Part shown: positions 17,069-25,812 of the stretch, piece after piece
Position numbering within the stretch: the stretch's first letter is position 1
Layout of the letters: each line of letters opens with the position of its first letter
Notes under the pieces: generated by a model
Database searches by the model: none
Seen by the model: the letters and a program-made list of their open reading frames with translations, nothing else
What the model was told of the DNA's origin: nothing
DNA from: an uncultured Clostridia bacterium
GTDB taxonomy: Bacteria > Bacillota > Clostridia > Christensenellales > Aristaeellaceae
NCBI GenBank assembly: GCA_937886445.1
Contig: CALGBY010000054.1
Location: 1 to 30,503 of the forward strand
Direction: 5' to 3'
Length of the DNA stretch: 30,503 nucleotides
Program-made: the position numbers and the translations under genes

Positions 17069-19435
17069 TTATTTGTTATGCTTCCGCTTTTTCTTGATGA
17101 TGCTGGCAGTAATACTGACAGCCATCAGGCCCAGACCGACCCACATGATCACCGTCACGGCGATATTTACGCCAGTCTGAATCACGGTGTAGTTGACCCA
17201 CTTGGGCATGGTTTCGGGAATGGAATAGGTTTCATCAATGACGATCTTCCGAATATCGCTACTGAGCGTATAGCCTTCCAGTGTTTCGATTTCCTTGAGG
17301 AAATACATACCGGGAGTCATGTCCGTAATGCGGATGATGCCATCTTTGTCCGTTACATAGGTACCAAGCTGCTTCCCGTTCTCGTCCTCAAGACTGAACT
17401 TTACACCGGCAAGAGGCATGCCGCTGGAATCTGTTTTGACAAACTCGTAGTGATCCGGAATGTTCACACACATGACAGGTGCAGGCATCTGCCAGGCATC
17501 ATCCACATGCAGTTTGATATCTTCCATACGGCAGAAGCCTTCGGGAGCAGCAGTTTCACGGATCGTCCAGTCACCAAAGTCAAACTTGGTGAAGGTGAAC
17601 ACACCGTTTTCATCACTGATAACTTTTTCAACCACCAGACCGGTTTTGTCATCAATCAGAATGAACTCAATACCGGGCATGGGCTTTCCGGTTGTATCAA
17701 CCTTGATATAGGTGATCTTTTTCTGCTGATTGACCACAGTCGCGATGGGATCATCACTGTTCTTCCAGTTGCTGTCCATGGTGAAAGTGATGTTCTCACG
17801 GCTCATCAGATAACCTTCGGGAGCACATTCCTCACGGATGGTATAGCTGCCATTTGCTATCCTGTAGAATCGGGCAATACCTTCATCGTTGGTAACTGCC
17901 GCGTCCACCTGATAACCGCCTGCGTTGAACAGGCCGAAACTGGCTCCGGACAGAGGCGCACCGTTCTGATCAACCTTTTTGACAGTCACTTCATTGGGGC
18001 AGTTGTCAATCACAGCCAGCGGTTCAGTGGGATTGATGTAAGTGGAAGTTACTGTTACGGGAACCACAACCTCGGACATAATGTATCCTTCAGTGGGCTT
18101 CAGCTCTACGATGGTGTATTCGCCAACGGATACTTTTTCAAAAGTAGCAATACCGTTTTCATCTGATACAGCCGTCATGACGATCTTCCCATCGGCGTTT
18201 TTCAGTCCAAACTCAGTACCTTCAAGCGCTTCACACTTTTCATTGACCTTCTTAACGAAGAAACGGGTCACATCGTTGGAGAAGGAAGTCTCGCCCCATA
18301 CGCGGCCTTCATCGGACACATAGAAGGGATAATCCTTCAGGCTTAGTTCGTAACCGTCCGGAGCGCTTACTTCACGGAATTTGTAGGTATCGGGTACCAG
18401 CGGAATATCCGCGATCTGACCGTTCTCATCGGTATATCCTGCACAGATGACTTCGCCGCGGGAATTGCTCAACTCGATCCATGTGTTCGCAAGGAACTCA
18501 GTTTCCTCGATATTGGTTTTCATCAGAGAAACAGGCGTACAGATCAGACGGTTTACAACGCTGACGGGAATTTCAACCTTAATCAGATTGATGTTCTTCT
18601 CATAGCTTTCGGGATACAGACTGAAGCAGTTCGGTTCTTCCTGCAGTTCCCAGCCTTCCGGTCCGCTCAATTCTTTCAGGTAGTAATTGCCATGCGGAAA
18701 ATTACCGGAAAGATAAACCAGACCGCTGCTGTCAGACTTTGCAGTAGCAATCAGCGTATTGGCAGGCAGGGTACCATTCATATGCGGAATCTCTTCATCG
18801 TTGTAGAGACCAAATATAAATCCGGGACCCGGCTCAATCTCAATTTCCTGCCGAATACTCCCGTCATCATCCTTGACTGTGTGCAGCACTTCCATATCCT
18901 TCTGCAGAATGATTTCCGCGGGAAGATATTCGTTATGAACGAAAATCTGAGACTCAACAATGGGGGTCTGATCATCCTGGAACTTCAGCTCAACAGAATA
19001 CTTCGTGCCATTGGGGGCATATCCGTAAGGTGTTTCACTTTCAATCACAGTGTATTTACCCAATGGAAGCAGTTCAGAACGGCTTACGGCTTCTCCGGAA
19101 GTTGTGATCCGGGCGGCAAGCTCACCGTTCCTGAACCATTCGGTTCCTTCTTTGCCGACAATATCTTCTGCCGCGTAAATCTCAAACACGGCATCCTTCA
19201 GATAACGCTGCTCATATACAGGCCGGTGAATCTCATAGCCATTCTGATCTTTGACCACATCAAATCCGGTCAGTTGAAGGCCTTGCTTTTCTACAAGGAT
19301 CCTGCCCTTGACAGGCGTGTTGGTCACTACGATTTCCTGCACATTACCTTCCGCAAAGGCTGAAAAGCTCACGGAGAGAATAACCAGCAGGAGCAAAAGC
19401 AGCATGGGAATATGATTTCTTTTCATGCAGATCAT
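17069..19435 (-). CDS. SpaA-like multi-CnaB surface protein with C-terminal anchor
   Basis: A 788-aa wall or membrane-anchored pilin-like protein starting at ATG 19435 behind GAGGT. The signal peptide is residues 1-29 (ending SVSFSAFAEG). Repeated CnaB/prealbumin-like domains of 80-95 residues follow. Each has a Lys near its start (for example TVKKVDQNGAPLSGASFGLF), a G-x-Y-T-I-x-E strand (SYTIREECAPEGYL) and a closing VVN or similar, the pattern of domains that form intramolecular Lys-Asn isopeptide bonds. The C-terminus has VNYTVIQTG, a membrane helix (NIAVTVIMWVGLGLMAVSI) and KKKRKHNK. VIQTG could be an atypical sortase signal, since no LPxTG is present. It is last in the sortase cassette and the most likely base or anchored subunit. 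Its first domain is homologous to that of the next gene upstream. Confidence 0.87.
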   Translation of the reverse strand: MICMKRNHIPMLLLLLLVILSVSFSAFAEGNVQEIVVTNTPVKGRILVEKQGLQLTGFDVVKDQNGYEIHRPVYEQRYLKDAVFEIYAAEDIVGKEGTEWFRNGELAARITTSGEAVSRSELLPLGKYTVIESETPYGYAPNGTKYSVELKFQDDQTPIVESQIFVHNEYLPAEIILQKDMEVLHTVKDDDGSIRQEIEIEPGPGFIFGLYNDEEIPHMNGTLPANTLIATAKSDSSGLVYLSGNFPHGNYYLKELSGPEGWELQEEPNCFSLYPESYEKNINLIKVEIPVSVVNRLICTPVSLMKTNIEETEFLANTWIELSNSRGEVICAGYTDENGQIADIPLVPDTYKFREVSAPDGYELSLKDYPFYVSDEGRVWGETSFSNDVTRFFVKKVNEKCEALEGTEFGLKNADGKIVMTAVSDENGIATFEKVSVGEYTIVELKPTEGYIMSEVVVPVTVTSTYINPTEPLAVIDNCPNEVTVKKVDQNGAPLSGASFGLFNAGGYQVDAAVTNDEGIARFYRIANGSYTIREECAPEGYLMSRENITFTMDSNWKNSDDPIATVVNQQKKITYIKVDTTGKPMPGIEFILIDDKTGLVVEKVISDENGVFTFTKFDFGDWTIRETAAPEGFCRMEDIKLHVDDAWQMPAPVMCVNIPDHYEFVKTDSSGMPLAGVKFSLEDENGKQLGTYVTDKDGIIRITDMTPGMYFLKEIETLEGYTLSSDIRKIVIDETYSIPETMPKWVNYTVIQTGVNIAVTVIMWVGLGLMAVSITASIIKKKRKHNK

Positions 19436-19472
19436 TTTTTACCTCGCATTCTGTTTTGTCAGGGTAAGCAAA

Positions 19473-19498
19473 GGGGCAGCAAATTGCTCTGCTGCCCC
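19473..19498 (-). terminator. Strong hairpin between the two SpaA-like genes
   Basis: A perfect 9-bp stem (GGGGCAGCA / TGCTGCCCC) with an 8-nt loop in the 77-nt gap, followed on the minus strand by TTTGCTT. The T-run is short, so partial termination is likely; it could make the anchored subunit less abundant than the upstream subunits. Confidence 0.6.
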
Positions 19499-19512
19499 AA
19501 TGGATACCATGA

Positions 19513-21513
19513 TTATTTTTCGGAGGGAATAGTGACGGTCACGCAGTATCCGCTGTCGATGTAGTCATCCGGGATCAGAGTTTCCTTGACTTCGTACTCG
19601 CCCCAGGTGAGCAGCGGAGTTTCGGCAATCCCATCCGGACCGGAAGTGATTACACCGACCACTTCACCCACATCCTCACCGTTGTGAGAAGGCAGACCCT
19701 TCACGCGGGTAATGGTGAACTGGGCACCGGCCAAAGGCTTTCCGGTTTCGCTGTCCGTCTTGACGATACGGATCGCACCCTGAATCGGTTTGTTGGTAAC
19801 GGTGCGGTTCACTACCTGGTCCATAATGACCGTAATGGTTTCGCTCCAGATGGTGCTTTCATAGCCGGTGGGATTCTCATGCTCCTTGACAACATAATCG
19901 CCGACAAGAAGCTTGGCAGAAAGCGCAATACCTTCGTCATTGGTCGTCATAGTAGAGATCAGGTCACCGATGCTGCCATCCGCATTGGTCTCGTAGATAT
20001 CAAACTGAACATTGGCAATCGGGTGCTTATCCAGCTCATCCAGTTTCAGAATCTTAATCTGTCCGGGAGCATCCTCGTTGGTTACAGTAGACAGAACTTT
20101 GGTGGGGTTCAGATAGGTACCGTCAATGCTGATCTTCCATTCGTCCTTGGAAGGATGGAAACCGTAAGGCGCGGTGAGTTCCTTGATGGTATAACTGCCG
20201 TAGCCGATCTTGCTGAAGGTGACCATACCGTCCTTATCGGAAGTGGCTTCCTGGACCTTGGTACCCTTCGCGTCAAACAGGCCGAAAACAGCGCCCATCA
20301 GCCCGTCACCGTTCTCACGAACTTTCTTGAGATACACATGGTTGATCTCATCACGGATTTCTGTATCGCCGGTCACCTTGCCATCAGCAGTCACCTTGAA
20401 GGTCATGACCGCAGTATTCAGCGCATACCCTTCAGGTGCGTAGGTTTCACGGAAAGTGTAAGTGCCGGGAACAACAGGAATGTTGGGAATCTGACCGTTT
20501 TTGTCGGTATATTCACGATAAATAACCTTGCCGTTGGAATCCTGAACTTCGACCAGTGCGCCGGGCAGCGTTTCTACTCCGGTGATATCCTTCTTGGTCA
20601 GGGTAACAGGCGTATAGATCAGTTCATTCAGAATGGGCTGTGCCAGTTCAACCACAATGGTGTTTTCGCCGGAAGCCTTATTTGCGGAAGTCAGAACCAC
20701 AGGATACTTCTGAGTGCTGAGCTTCCATCCGGCAGGAACGGAGATTTCCTTGATGTAGTAATTGCCATGCGGATAGTACCCTGAGAAAATCAGCTTTCCG
20801 TTCTTATTGGTCGAGCCGGTTGCCATCAGTGTATTGGCGGGCAGTTTCTGATTACCGTTATAGGTGATGACATCGGTGTTGTACAGACCGAATACAAAGC
20901 CTTCACCGGCAACGGCTTCTACAGTCTGATGAACCATGCCGTTATCAAGCTGCGTGACTTTGATATTTTCTTTCTGCTTGGTCAGCGTAACGCGGATCGG
21001 CAGATAGTCATTGGTTTCAGCCTTCTTGACTTCCACGACAGCTGTCTTGTGATCTGATGCCGCAAGTGTGAAAGCGTCGCGGGCGGTGCTGAACACATAC
21101 CCGTTCGGAGCGGAAACTTCTACCAGGTAATACTTGCCCAAAGGCAGCTTACTGGACTTGACGGCTCCGGTTCCGCTGGTGGTCAGCTTTTCTACCAAAG
21201 CATCTTTCTTGTAGAAAACAGTGCCTTCCTTTCCGACAATATCCTCGGCAGCATGAATCTCAAACACAGCGCCGGCCAGGTAGCCGTTTTCGTAGACAGG
21301 CTTCATGATGGTATTCCCGAAGGAATCCTTCTCATCAACAAAATGCGTCAGCTGCAAGCCGGTCTTTTCCAGAGATACATCCCCCTTGATGGGCGTGTTG
21401 GTGACGTTCAAGGTCACCACATTCGAAGAATCAGCCATCGCGGCAGGAATGGCAAAGCAGACAATCAGCGCGGCAACTGCCAAAAGCAGGCCGATCATTC
21501 TCTTCATAAACAT
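19513..21513 (-). CDS. SpaA-like multi-CnaB surface protein lacking a sorting signal
   Basis: A 666-aa exported protein starting at ATG 21513 behind GGAGG. The signal peptide covers about residues 1-27 (ending AIPAAMADSS). Five or six CnaB-like domains follow, with the same features as its neighbour: TPVTLTKKDITG, YTFRETYAPEGYALN, YTIKELTAPYGFHP, IKILKLDELDKHPIANVQFDIYE (two parts) and IRIVKTDSETGKPLAGAQF. The N-terminal domain is a paralogue of the 788-aa protein (shared HAAEDIVGKEGT-type string), while the last CnaB domain is a paralogue of the last domain of the thioester protein. The chain ends VTVTIPSEK immediately after that domain, with no LPxTG, no membrane helix and no basic tail. 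How it is held on the surface is unclear; capture by another subunit or a non-standard sorting route are possibilities. Confidence 0.87.
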   Translation of the reverse strand: MFMKRMIGLLLAVAALIVCFAIPAAMADSSNVVTLNVTNTPIKGDVSLEKTGLQLTHFVDEKDSFGNTIMKPVYENGYLAGAVFEIHAAEDIVGKEGTVFYKKDALVEKLTTSGTGAVKSSKLPLGKYYLVEVSAPNGYVFSTARDAFTLAASDHKTAVVEVKKAETNDYLPIRVTLTKQKENIKVTQLDNGMVHQTVEAVAGEGFVFGLYNTDVITYNGNQKLPANTLMATGSTNKNGKLIFSGYYPHGNYYIKEISVPAGWKLSTQKYPVVLTSANKASGENTIVVELAQPILNELIYTPVTLTKKDITGVETLPGALVEVQDSNGKVIYREYTDKNGQIPNIPVVPGTYTFRETYAPEGYALNTAVMTFKVTADGKVTGDTEIRDEINHVYLKKVRENGDGLMGAVFGLFDAKGTKVQEATSDKDGMVTFSKIGYGSYTIKELTAPYGFHPSKDEWKISIDGTYLNPTKVLSTVTNEDAPGQIKILKLDELDKHPIANVQFDIYETNADGSIGDLISTMTTNDEGIALSAKLLVGDYVVKEHENPTGYESTIWSETITVIMDQVVNRTVTNKPIQGAIRIVKTDSETGKPLAGAQFTITRVKGLPSHNGEDVGEVVGVITSGPDGIAETPLLTWGEYEVKETLIPDDYIDSGYCVTVTIPSEK

Positions 21514-21528
21514 TCGTTATCCTCCAAC

Positions 21529-24500
21529 TTATTTAATGGTTACGGTCGTAGAGTATCCGGGGTCCAGATATCCGTCAGGAATACCGGTTTCCTGCACCTT
21601 GTACTGTCCCCAGGGAAGCAGCCCGGTCTGAGCAATGCCCTGCTTATTGGTGGTAATGGTTGCAACTACCTTGCCGATATCAGATGCGTTGTCCGAAGCA
21701 GGTCCGGTCAGTCTGGTAACAGTGAAGGTTGCACCGGGCAGGGGCTGATTCGTTGCAGAATCCTTTTTTACGATCTTGATCACGCCTGTGATCCGTTCGT
21801 TCGTAAAGGTGACATTGCTGGTAGCACCGGCAGTTACTGTCACGTTCTGCGTTGCGGTGGCAGAAATGCTATAGCCTTCGGAGGCAGTCTTTTCACGGAC
21901 CTTGTAAGAGCCGGGAGCCAGATTTCCGAAGACCACTTTGCCGGTGCCATCAGTCGTTGCTGTCTTGAGAACGGTACCGGAACTGTTCAGCAGCTCGAAC
22001 ACAGTACCTTTCAGCAGAATGCCGTCAGTAGACTTTTTCACGACCGCGATTTCGCCTTCGCTTAATTCAAAAGTCAGAGATGCGCTCTTGAGAGTGTTGG
22101 GAGCTCCAGCGATGGGAATCAGGACTTTCTGAATCTGTACGCTGGGGATACCAATCAGAAAATTCGCTTCCTCATCCGCGGAAGAAATGGATTCCATCGT
22201 TACCGTGAACTTACTTTTGCTTGAAGTGATACTGATCGTATCGCCGCTCTTCAGATAGTAGTAGGTGCTGTCAGAACCACCGGTATTGCCGGTAAGTGTG
22301 CCAACAGACTTGGGAATTCTGATCAGATCGGCATCCGTTTTCAGCGTAACCTTTCCGATGTAGTTGCTGCCGGAAACCGTCAGGCTCTGACTGGATGCGG
22401 TGATCTTGCCGGTAATAGAAGCGCGGGCAACACCATTTTCAGCCAGCCATCTGGCATAAGTCAGATATACGGAAGGAGCGCCGCCGCTGAAAGAGTAGAA
22501 GTTGTCCATATCCCAGTAATCACGGACATACTTCGCACCTTCGAGCTGCTTGATCACTTCGCGGATGGCGAACTGACCGGCAACACGGGACCAGGTTTCA
22601 TTGTTGGAATCGGAACGATTTAACGCCATGAAGGGGTAAGTGTGCCGCAGAACCCAGCCGATGGCATGCATGGTTGATTCTTTATAGCGGACACCGGATA
22701 CACCTTTGCCGGCATCTGTGTTACAGAAACCGTCCATGTCCACCAACACATAAGGTCCTTTGGCGGACTGATTGCTGCCGGATCCTTCGCCGGGACCGGA
22801 AAGATTGTGCTCCAGGCAATATACTGTATAGCCTTCAAGGTAATGAGGTGTCGCGTAAATCGTGCCGTGAGCAGATGACTTTGCAATTTGAGGATAATCG
22901 CTGTCCCTGCCGGAACTGCCGTACAGTCCGGTCTGACCGACTTTGAACTTCGGCAGCGTAACGGAAATATTTTTCAGCGTAAAACCATTCATAGGCGTTG
23001 CAGTTAAACGCAGCATACTTCTGTTGATCCGATACAGATCATCCTTCGTATAGGCCCAGTCAGTTACTGTGCAAATAGTGGAATCGGTATCCTGAGTTTC
23101 ACTTTCGAGGACATATACGATGCCGTAAGCAGTCCATTTCAGCGTACCGTTGGCAAAGTCATCACCGTATAGGTAATTGACCTTGTACCAGTTCTTTCCG
23201 AAATCGTCCTTGCCGACCGCAACGATCTGAACCACAGCGTTTTTAGTGAAAACGCCAAGATAGTTCACACCGTCATCGCCCTCGGTAATGCTGTTGTCTA
23301 TACCGAAGTAAACACGGGTGGAAGTGGTTACTCCCACATAATCGCCAACGGAATGACGATATTCGGGTTCCGGTTCTGCTTCGGGTTCGGGAATGATTTC
23401 CGGAGTTTCATCAATTTCTTCGGGAATATCCTCAACAGGCTCATCATTCGTGATTTCCTCAACAGTGACTTCCTCGACAGGATCTTCCTCAACAGGTTCG
23501 ATCTCTGCCTGCTCAGTTTCGGTTGTTTCATCTTCAATCGGTTCTTGTAATTCGGTTTCTTCATCAGGAACAGAAACAGCGGAGTCATCTTCCGAAGGAG
23601 TGGCCTGATCATCCTGTTCAACAACCGGCTGAGGATCAATTTCCTCAATGACTTCCGGTTCGTCTACAGCTTCCGTTTCAACAGATTCATTCTCTGTCTG
23701 CTCAGTTTCGGCTGATTCATCTTCAATCAGTTCCAGTGATTCAGTTTCCTCGTCAGGAACGGGATCAACAGATTCATCTTCCGAAAGTATGGTCTCATCA
23801 TTTGGAACGTCTTGTTCAATAACCGGCTGAGAATCAATTTCTTCAATCACTTCCGGTTCATCAGTAGGTTCTGCGTCAATAGGTTCAGTTGAAGATTCAG
23901 TTTCGGAAATCTCTTCGGGTTCTACAATTGGTTCTGTATCAACATGCTCGTCAACGATTTCCGGTTCTGCAGGCATATCGGTTTCTTTGGGTTGGGGAAC
24001 TTCCGCTTCAGCCTCAATTTCAACACGATGACCCTTCGCCAGGAACATCACAGAAATGCCGACAGGAGAGAAATCTTCCATGTTGGGTATAATCTGGGTC
24101 AGCGCCTCAACATCCTTATCGGAAAGTGGAATATCTTCCAATGCTTTTTCCGATACATAACCGGTAATGCTTTCTTCGTCGTTGATGGCAAAGGAAACAA
24201 GCACAGCACCGGCTTTGTTGCAGAAGGTAGCGAACACAATATTGCCGCGTCCTTCCAAGATGAAGACCGGATTGCTCATATCAGAATCGCTGTACACATC
24301 TGCATTCCGAATGGTAGCAACATAAGCAAATCCTTTGGTCGCAATGGCTTCACGGAACGTCAGGATCTCGGGTTCAGATTCAGCTTCTTGAGTAGAATCA
24401 TCTTCGGATTCAATCTCCTGCAAAACGATCTCCTCAGCAGGTTCCTCAGCACTGGTTTCGGGAATTACTTCCGCTTCAGATTCGATCAGTTCATTCGAAG

Positions 24501-24735
24501 GTTCTTCCTGGATAGGTGTTTCTTCAATCACTTCCGACTCGACTTCTGTCGAGCAATCCTCTATGACTTCGGGGACATCATCAGGAATAGGTTCTTCCTC
24601 TACAGGTCCGACCTGTTCTTCTGGCTCGGAAGGCATTTCAGCTCCGTTTTCAGCAAAACTGACAACAGACAGGCCGGTTGCCAGCAGCATCAGTGCGAGA
24701 ATCAGTGAAATTAGCCGTTTGGCTTTCATTTTCAT
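21529..24735 (-). CDS. Thioester-domain adhesin with acidic repeats and two CnaB domains
   Basis: A large exported protein (1068 aa from ATG 24735; a TTG 3 nt upstream is equally possible, with AAAGGAG before both). Residue numbers below count from that TTG. Signal peptide 1-29. Acidic Glu/Pro-rich region 33-128. SH3-like segment about 130-200. Long acidic stalk 245-460 containing two copies of a roughly 65-residue repeat. A second SH3-like segment is at about 462-545. A probable thioester (TQXA-like) domain covers about 600-770, with Cys641 in TVYCLEHN and Gln722 in RVAGQFAIREV. CnaB domains lie at about 896-980 and 985-1069. Thioester domains link covalently to host or partner-cell amines in known pili. 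No LPxTG, membrane helix or basic tail follows the last CnaB strand (GYSTTVTIK). It directly follows the sortase gene, so it is probably the tip adhesin of the cassette. The thioester assignment is by eye. Confidence 0.82.
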   Translation of the reverse strand: MKMKAKRLISLILALMLLATGLSVVSFAENGAEMPSEPEEQVGPVEEEPIPDDVPEVIEDCSTEVESEVIEETPIQEEPSNELIESEAEVIPETSAEEPAEEIVLQEIESEDDSTQEAESEPEILTFREAIATKGFAYVATIRNADVYSDSDMSNPVFILEGRGNIVFATFCNKAGAVLVSFAINDEESITGYVSEKALEDIPLSDKDVEALTQIIPNMEDFSPVGISVMFLAKGHRVEIEAEAEVPQPKETDMPAEPEIVDEHVDTEPIVEPEEISETESSTEPIDAEPTDEPEVIEEIDSQPVIEQDVPNDETILSEDESVDPVPDEETESLELIEDESAETEQTENESVETEAVDEPEVIEEIDPQPVVEQDDQATPSEDDSAVSVPDEETELQEPIEDETTETEQAEIEPVEEDPVEEVTVEEITNDEPVEDIPEEIDETPEIIPEPEAEPEPEYRHSVGDYVGVTTSTRVYFGIDNSITEGDDGVNYLGVFTKNAVVQIVAVGKDDFGKNWYKVNYLYGDDFANGTLKWTAYGIVYVLESETQDTDSTICTVTDWAYTKDDLYRINRSMLRLTATPMNGFTLKNISVTLPKFKVGQTGLYGSSGRDSDYPQIAKSSAHGTIYATPHYLEGYTVYCLEHNLSGPGEGSGSNQSAKGPYVLVDMDGFCNTDAGKGVSGVRYKESTMHAIGWVLRHTYPFMALNRSDSNNETWSRVAGQFAIREVIKQLEGAKYVRDYWDMDNFYSFSGGAPSVYLTYARWLAENGVARASITGKITASSQSLTVSGSNYIGKVTLKTDADLIRIPKSVGTLTGNTGGSDSTYYYLKSGDTISITSSKSKFTVTMESISSADEEANFLIGIPSVQIQKVLIPIAGAPNTLKSASLTFELSEGEIAVVKKSTDGILLKGTVFELLNSSGTVLKTATTDGTGKVVFGNLAPGSYKVREKTASEGYSISATATQNVTVTAGATSNVTFTNERITGVIKIVKKDSATNQPLPGATFTVTRLTGPASDNASDIGKVVATITTNKQGIAQTGLLPWGQYKVQETGIPDGYLDPGYSTTVTIK
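23476..23862 (-). repeat. Two diverged copies of an acidic coding repeat
   Basis: Within the adhesin, a 198-bp unit (23665-23862, 66 aa) is followed by a slightly shorter copy (about 23476-23664). Both start DEPEVIEEID and share PDEETE and TETEQ-type motifs near the same offsets. They form part of the extended acidic stalk. Copy-number variation between strains would be expected. Confidence 0.75.
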
Positions 24736-24751
24736 CAATTGGGTACTCCTT

Positions 24752-25795
24752 TCATTGCTCCAGAACAGCCATGAGGATCAGCCGTCCACTGGCTCCGCCA
24801 TAGCTTCTGTCGCAGGTAATGAGGGTAAGAATGTAGTCATCTGCCGTTACAGAAATACTGCTGTCAATCAGCGCTTTATTTCTGGCCCGGTTGATGAATT
24901 TCAGGTAGGCAGCATCGCTTTTGAAACTTGCTGTCGCGGGATCCCAGTCGCTGACCATCATGTTCACAACAGCAAAGATTCTGTAGGTTCGTCTTCCGTA
25001 CAAGGTATCCATGACAATCGTCTGATGATTTTCCCAGTAACTGCGTTGCTTGTACTTAAGCAGAGTACTGAACATGGCATCACTGGCACTCAGATGGTGA
25101 CCGTAAACCGCGATATTCCGGCTGGGTTTGGCATAATCTGAACTCTTGAGGGAAAACAGACAACCCAGTTTGCTCTTTGTTCCGTCAAACAGATGATTCA
25201 GATAGAAATCCGAATTATCTGAACGGACAACAGGATAGCTGATGATGGTACCGGGGATACGGAGCCAGGACACGAAATCCGAATTGATTTTCCGACAGGC
25301 ATCCAGATCAACCGTTGCTGCCACAGTTGGTTTCACTGTGGGAGATGCCGTAGGAATTGCAGTCGGATTTGATGTGGGCCTTTCTGTCACAACCGGAGTT
25401 GCTTCAATCGGTATTACGGGGTGCTCAGTCACCATAGGTTCTTCCGTAGCGACTATGATTGGTGTGCTTGTCGGAACCAGAACTACTTTGGGGACATCCA
25501 CAGTCGGTTCGATTGTGGCAACAACCACGTCATCTGTGTCCGGTGTTGATGTGGGCTTGAGACTTACTGCCGGAATCACCGCAACCGGAGGCGGAGAAGG
25601 CTCTGCTGACGGAGCCAATGCCGCGACCAGGGATTCATAGGCACCTGCGTCATTTTGAATGTCGTAATACTGCGATGCAAGCGGAATGAGGAACGCGGCA
25701 AGTCCACAGATGAACATACCAACCAGCAGAAACCGTGACCTTTTTTCATGTCTGCGTGTTATTTCAATCACTCCAATCAAAAAACACACATCCAT
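24752..25795 (-). CDS. srtB: Class B sortase with long Pro/Thr-rich stalk
   Basis: A sortase of up to 347 aa that would attach or polymerise the surface proteins encoded downstream. An N-terminal membrane helix at about 22-40 (FLLVGMFICGLAAFLIPL) is followed by a Pro/Thr/Val-rich linker (about 63-160) and a SrtB catalytic domain (about 164-347). The likely catalytic residues are His233 in AVYGHHL, Cys328 in LTLITCDRS and Arg338 in SGRLIL. The start is uncertain. ATG 25795 lies inside the parB terminator hairpin and lacks a ribosome site; GGAG about 20 nt further on has no good ATG/GTG/TTG at normal distance, so GTG 25771 or a rare start codon is possible. The long linker is unusual for SrtB and may lift the enzyme off the membrane. 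Confidence 0.9.
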   Translation of the reverse strand: MDVCFLIGVIEITRRHEKRSRFLLVGMFICGLAAFLIPLASQYYDIQNDAGAYESLVAALAPSAEPSPPPVAVIPAVSLKPTSTPDTDDVVVATIEPTVDVPKVVLVPTSTPIIVATEEPMVTEHPVIPIEATPVVTERPTSNPTAIPTASPTVKPTVAATVDLDACRKINSDFVSWLRIPGTIISYPVVRSDNSDFYLNHLFDGTKSKLGCLFSLKSSDYAKPSRNIAVYGHHLSASDAMFSTLLKYKQRSYWENHQTIVMDTLYGRRTYRIFAVVNMMVSDWDPATASFKSDAAYLKFINRARNKALIDSSISVTADDYILTLITCDRSYGGASGRLILMAVLEQ

Positions 25796-25812
25796 TTTTC
25801 AGAATGTGTGTT
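25779..25812 (-). terminator. Intrinsic terminator at the end of parB
   Basis: Nine-base-pair perfect stem AACACACAT / ATGTGTGTT, 12-nt loop, followed on the minus strand by TTTT. The upstream arm touches the parB stop codon. It separates the mobilisation/partition genes from the sortase cassette. Confidence 0.8.

Noticed and set aside
23393..23830. Ser-rich plus-strand ORFs and repetitive DNA resembling a CRISPR
   Set aside because: They are antisense to the Glu-rich stalk of the adhesin; the repeat units are long, diverged and in frame, with no spacer pattern.
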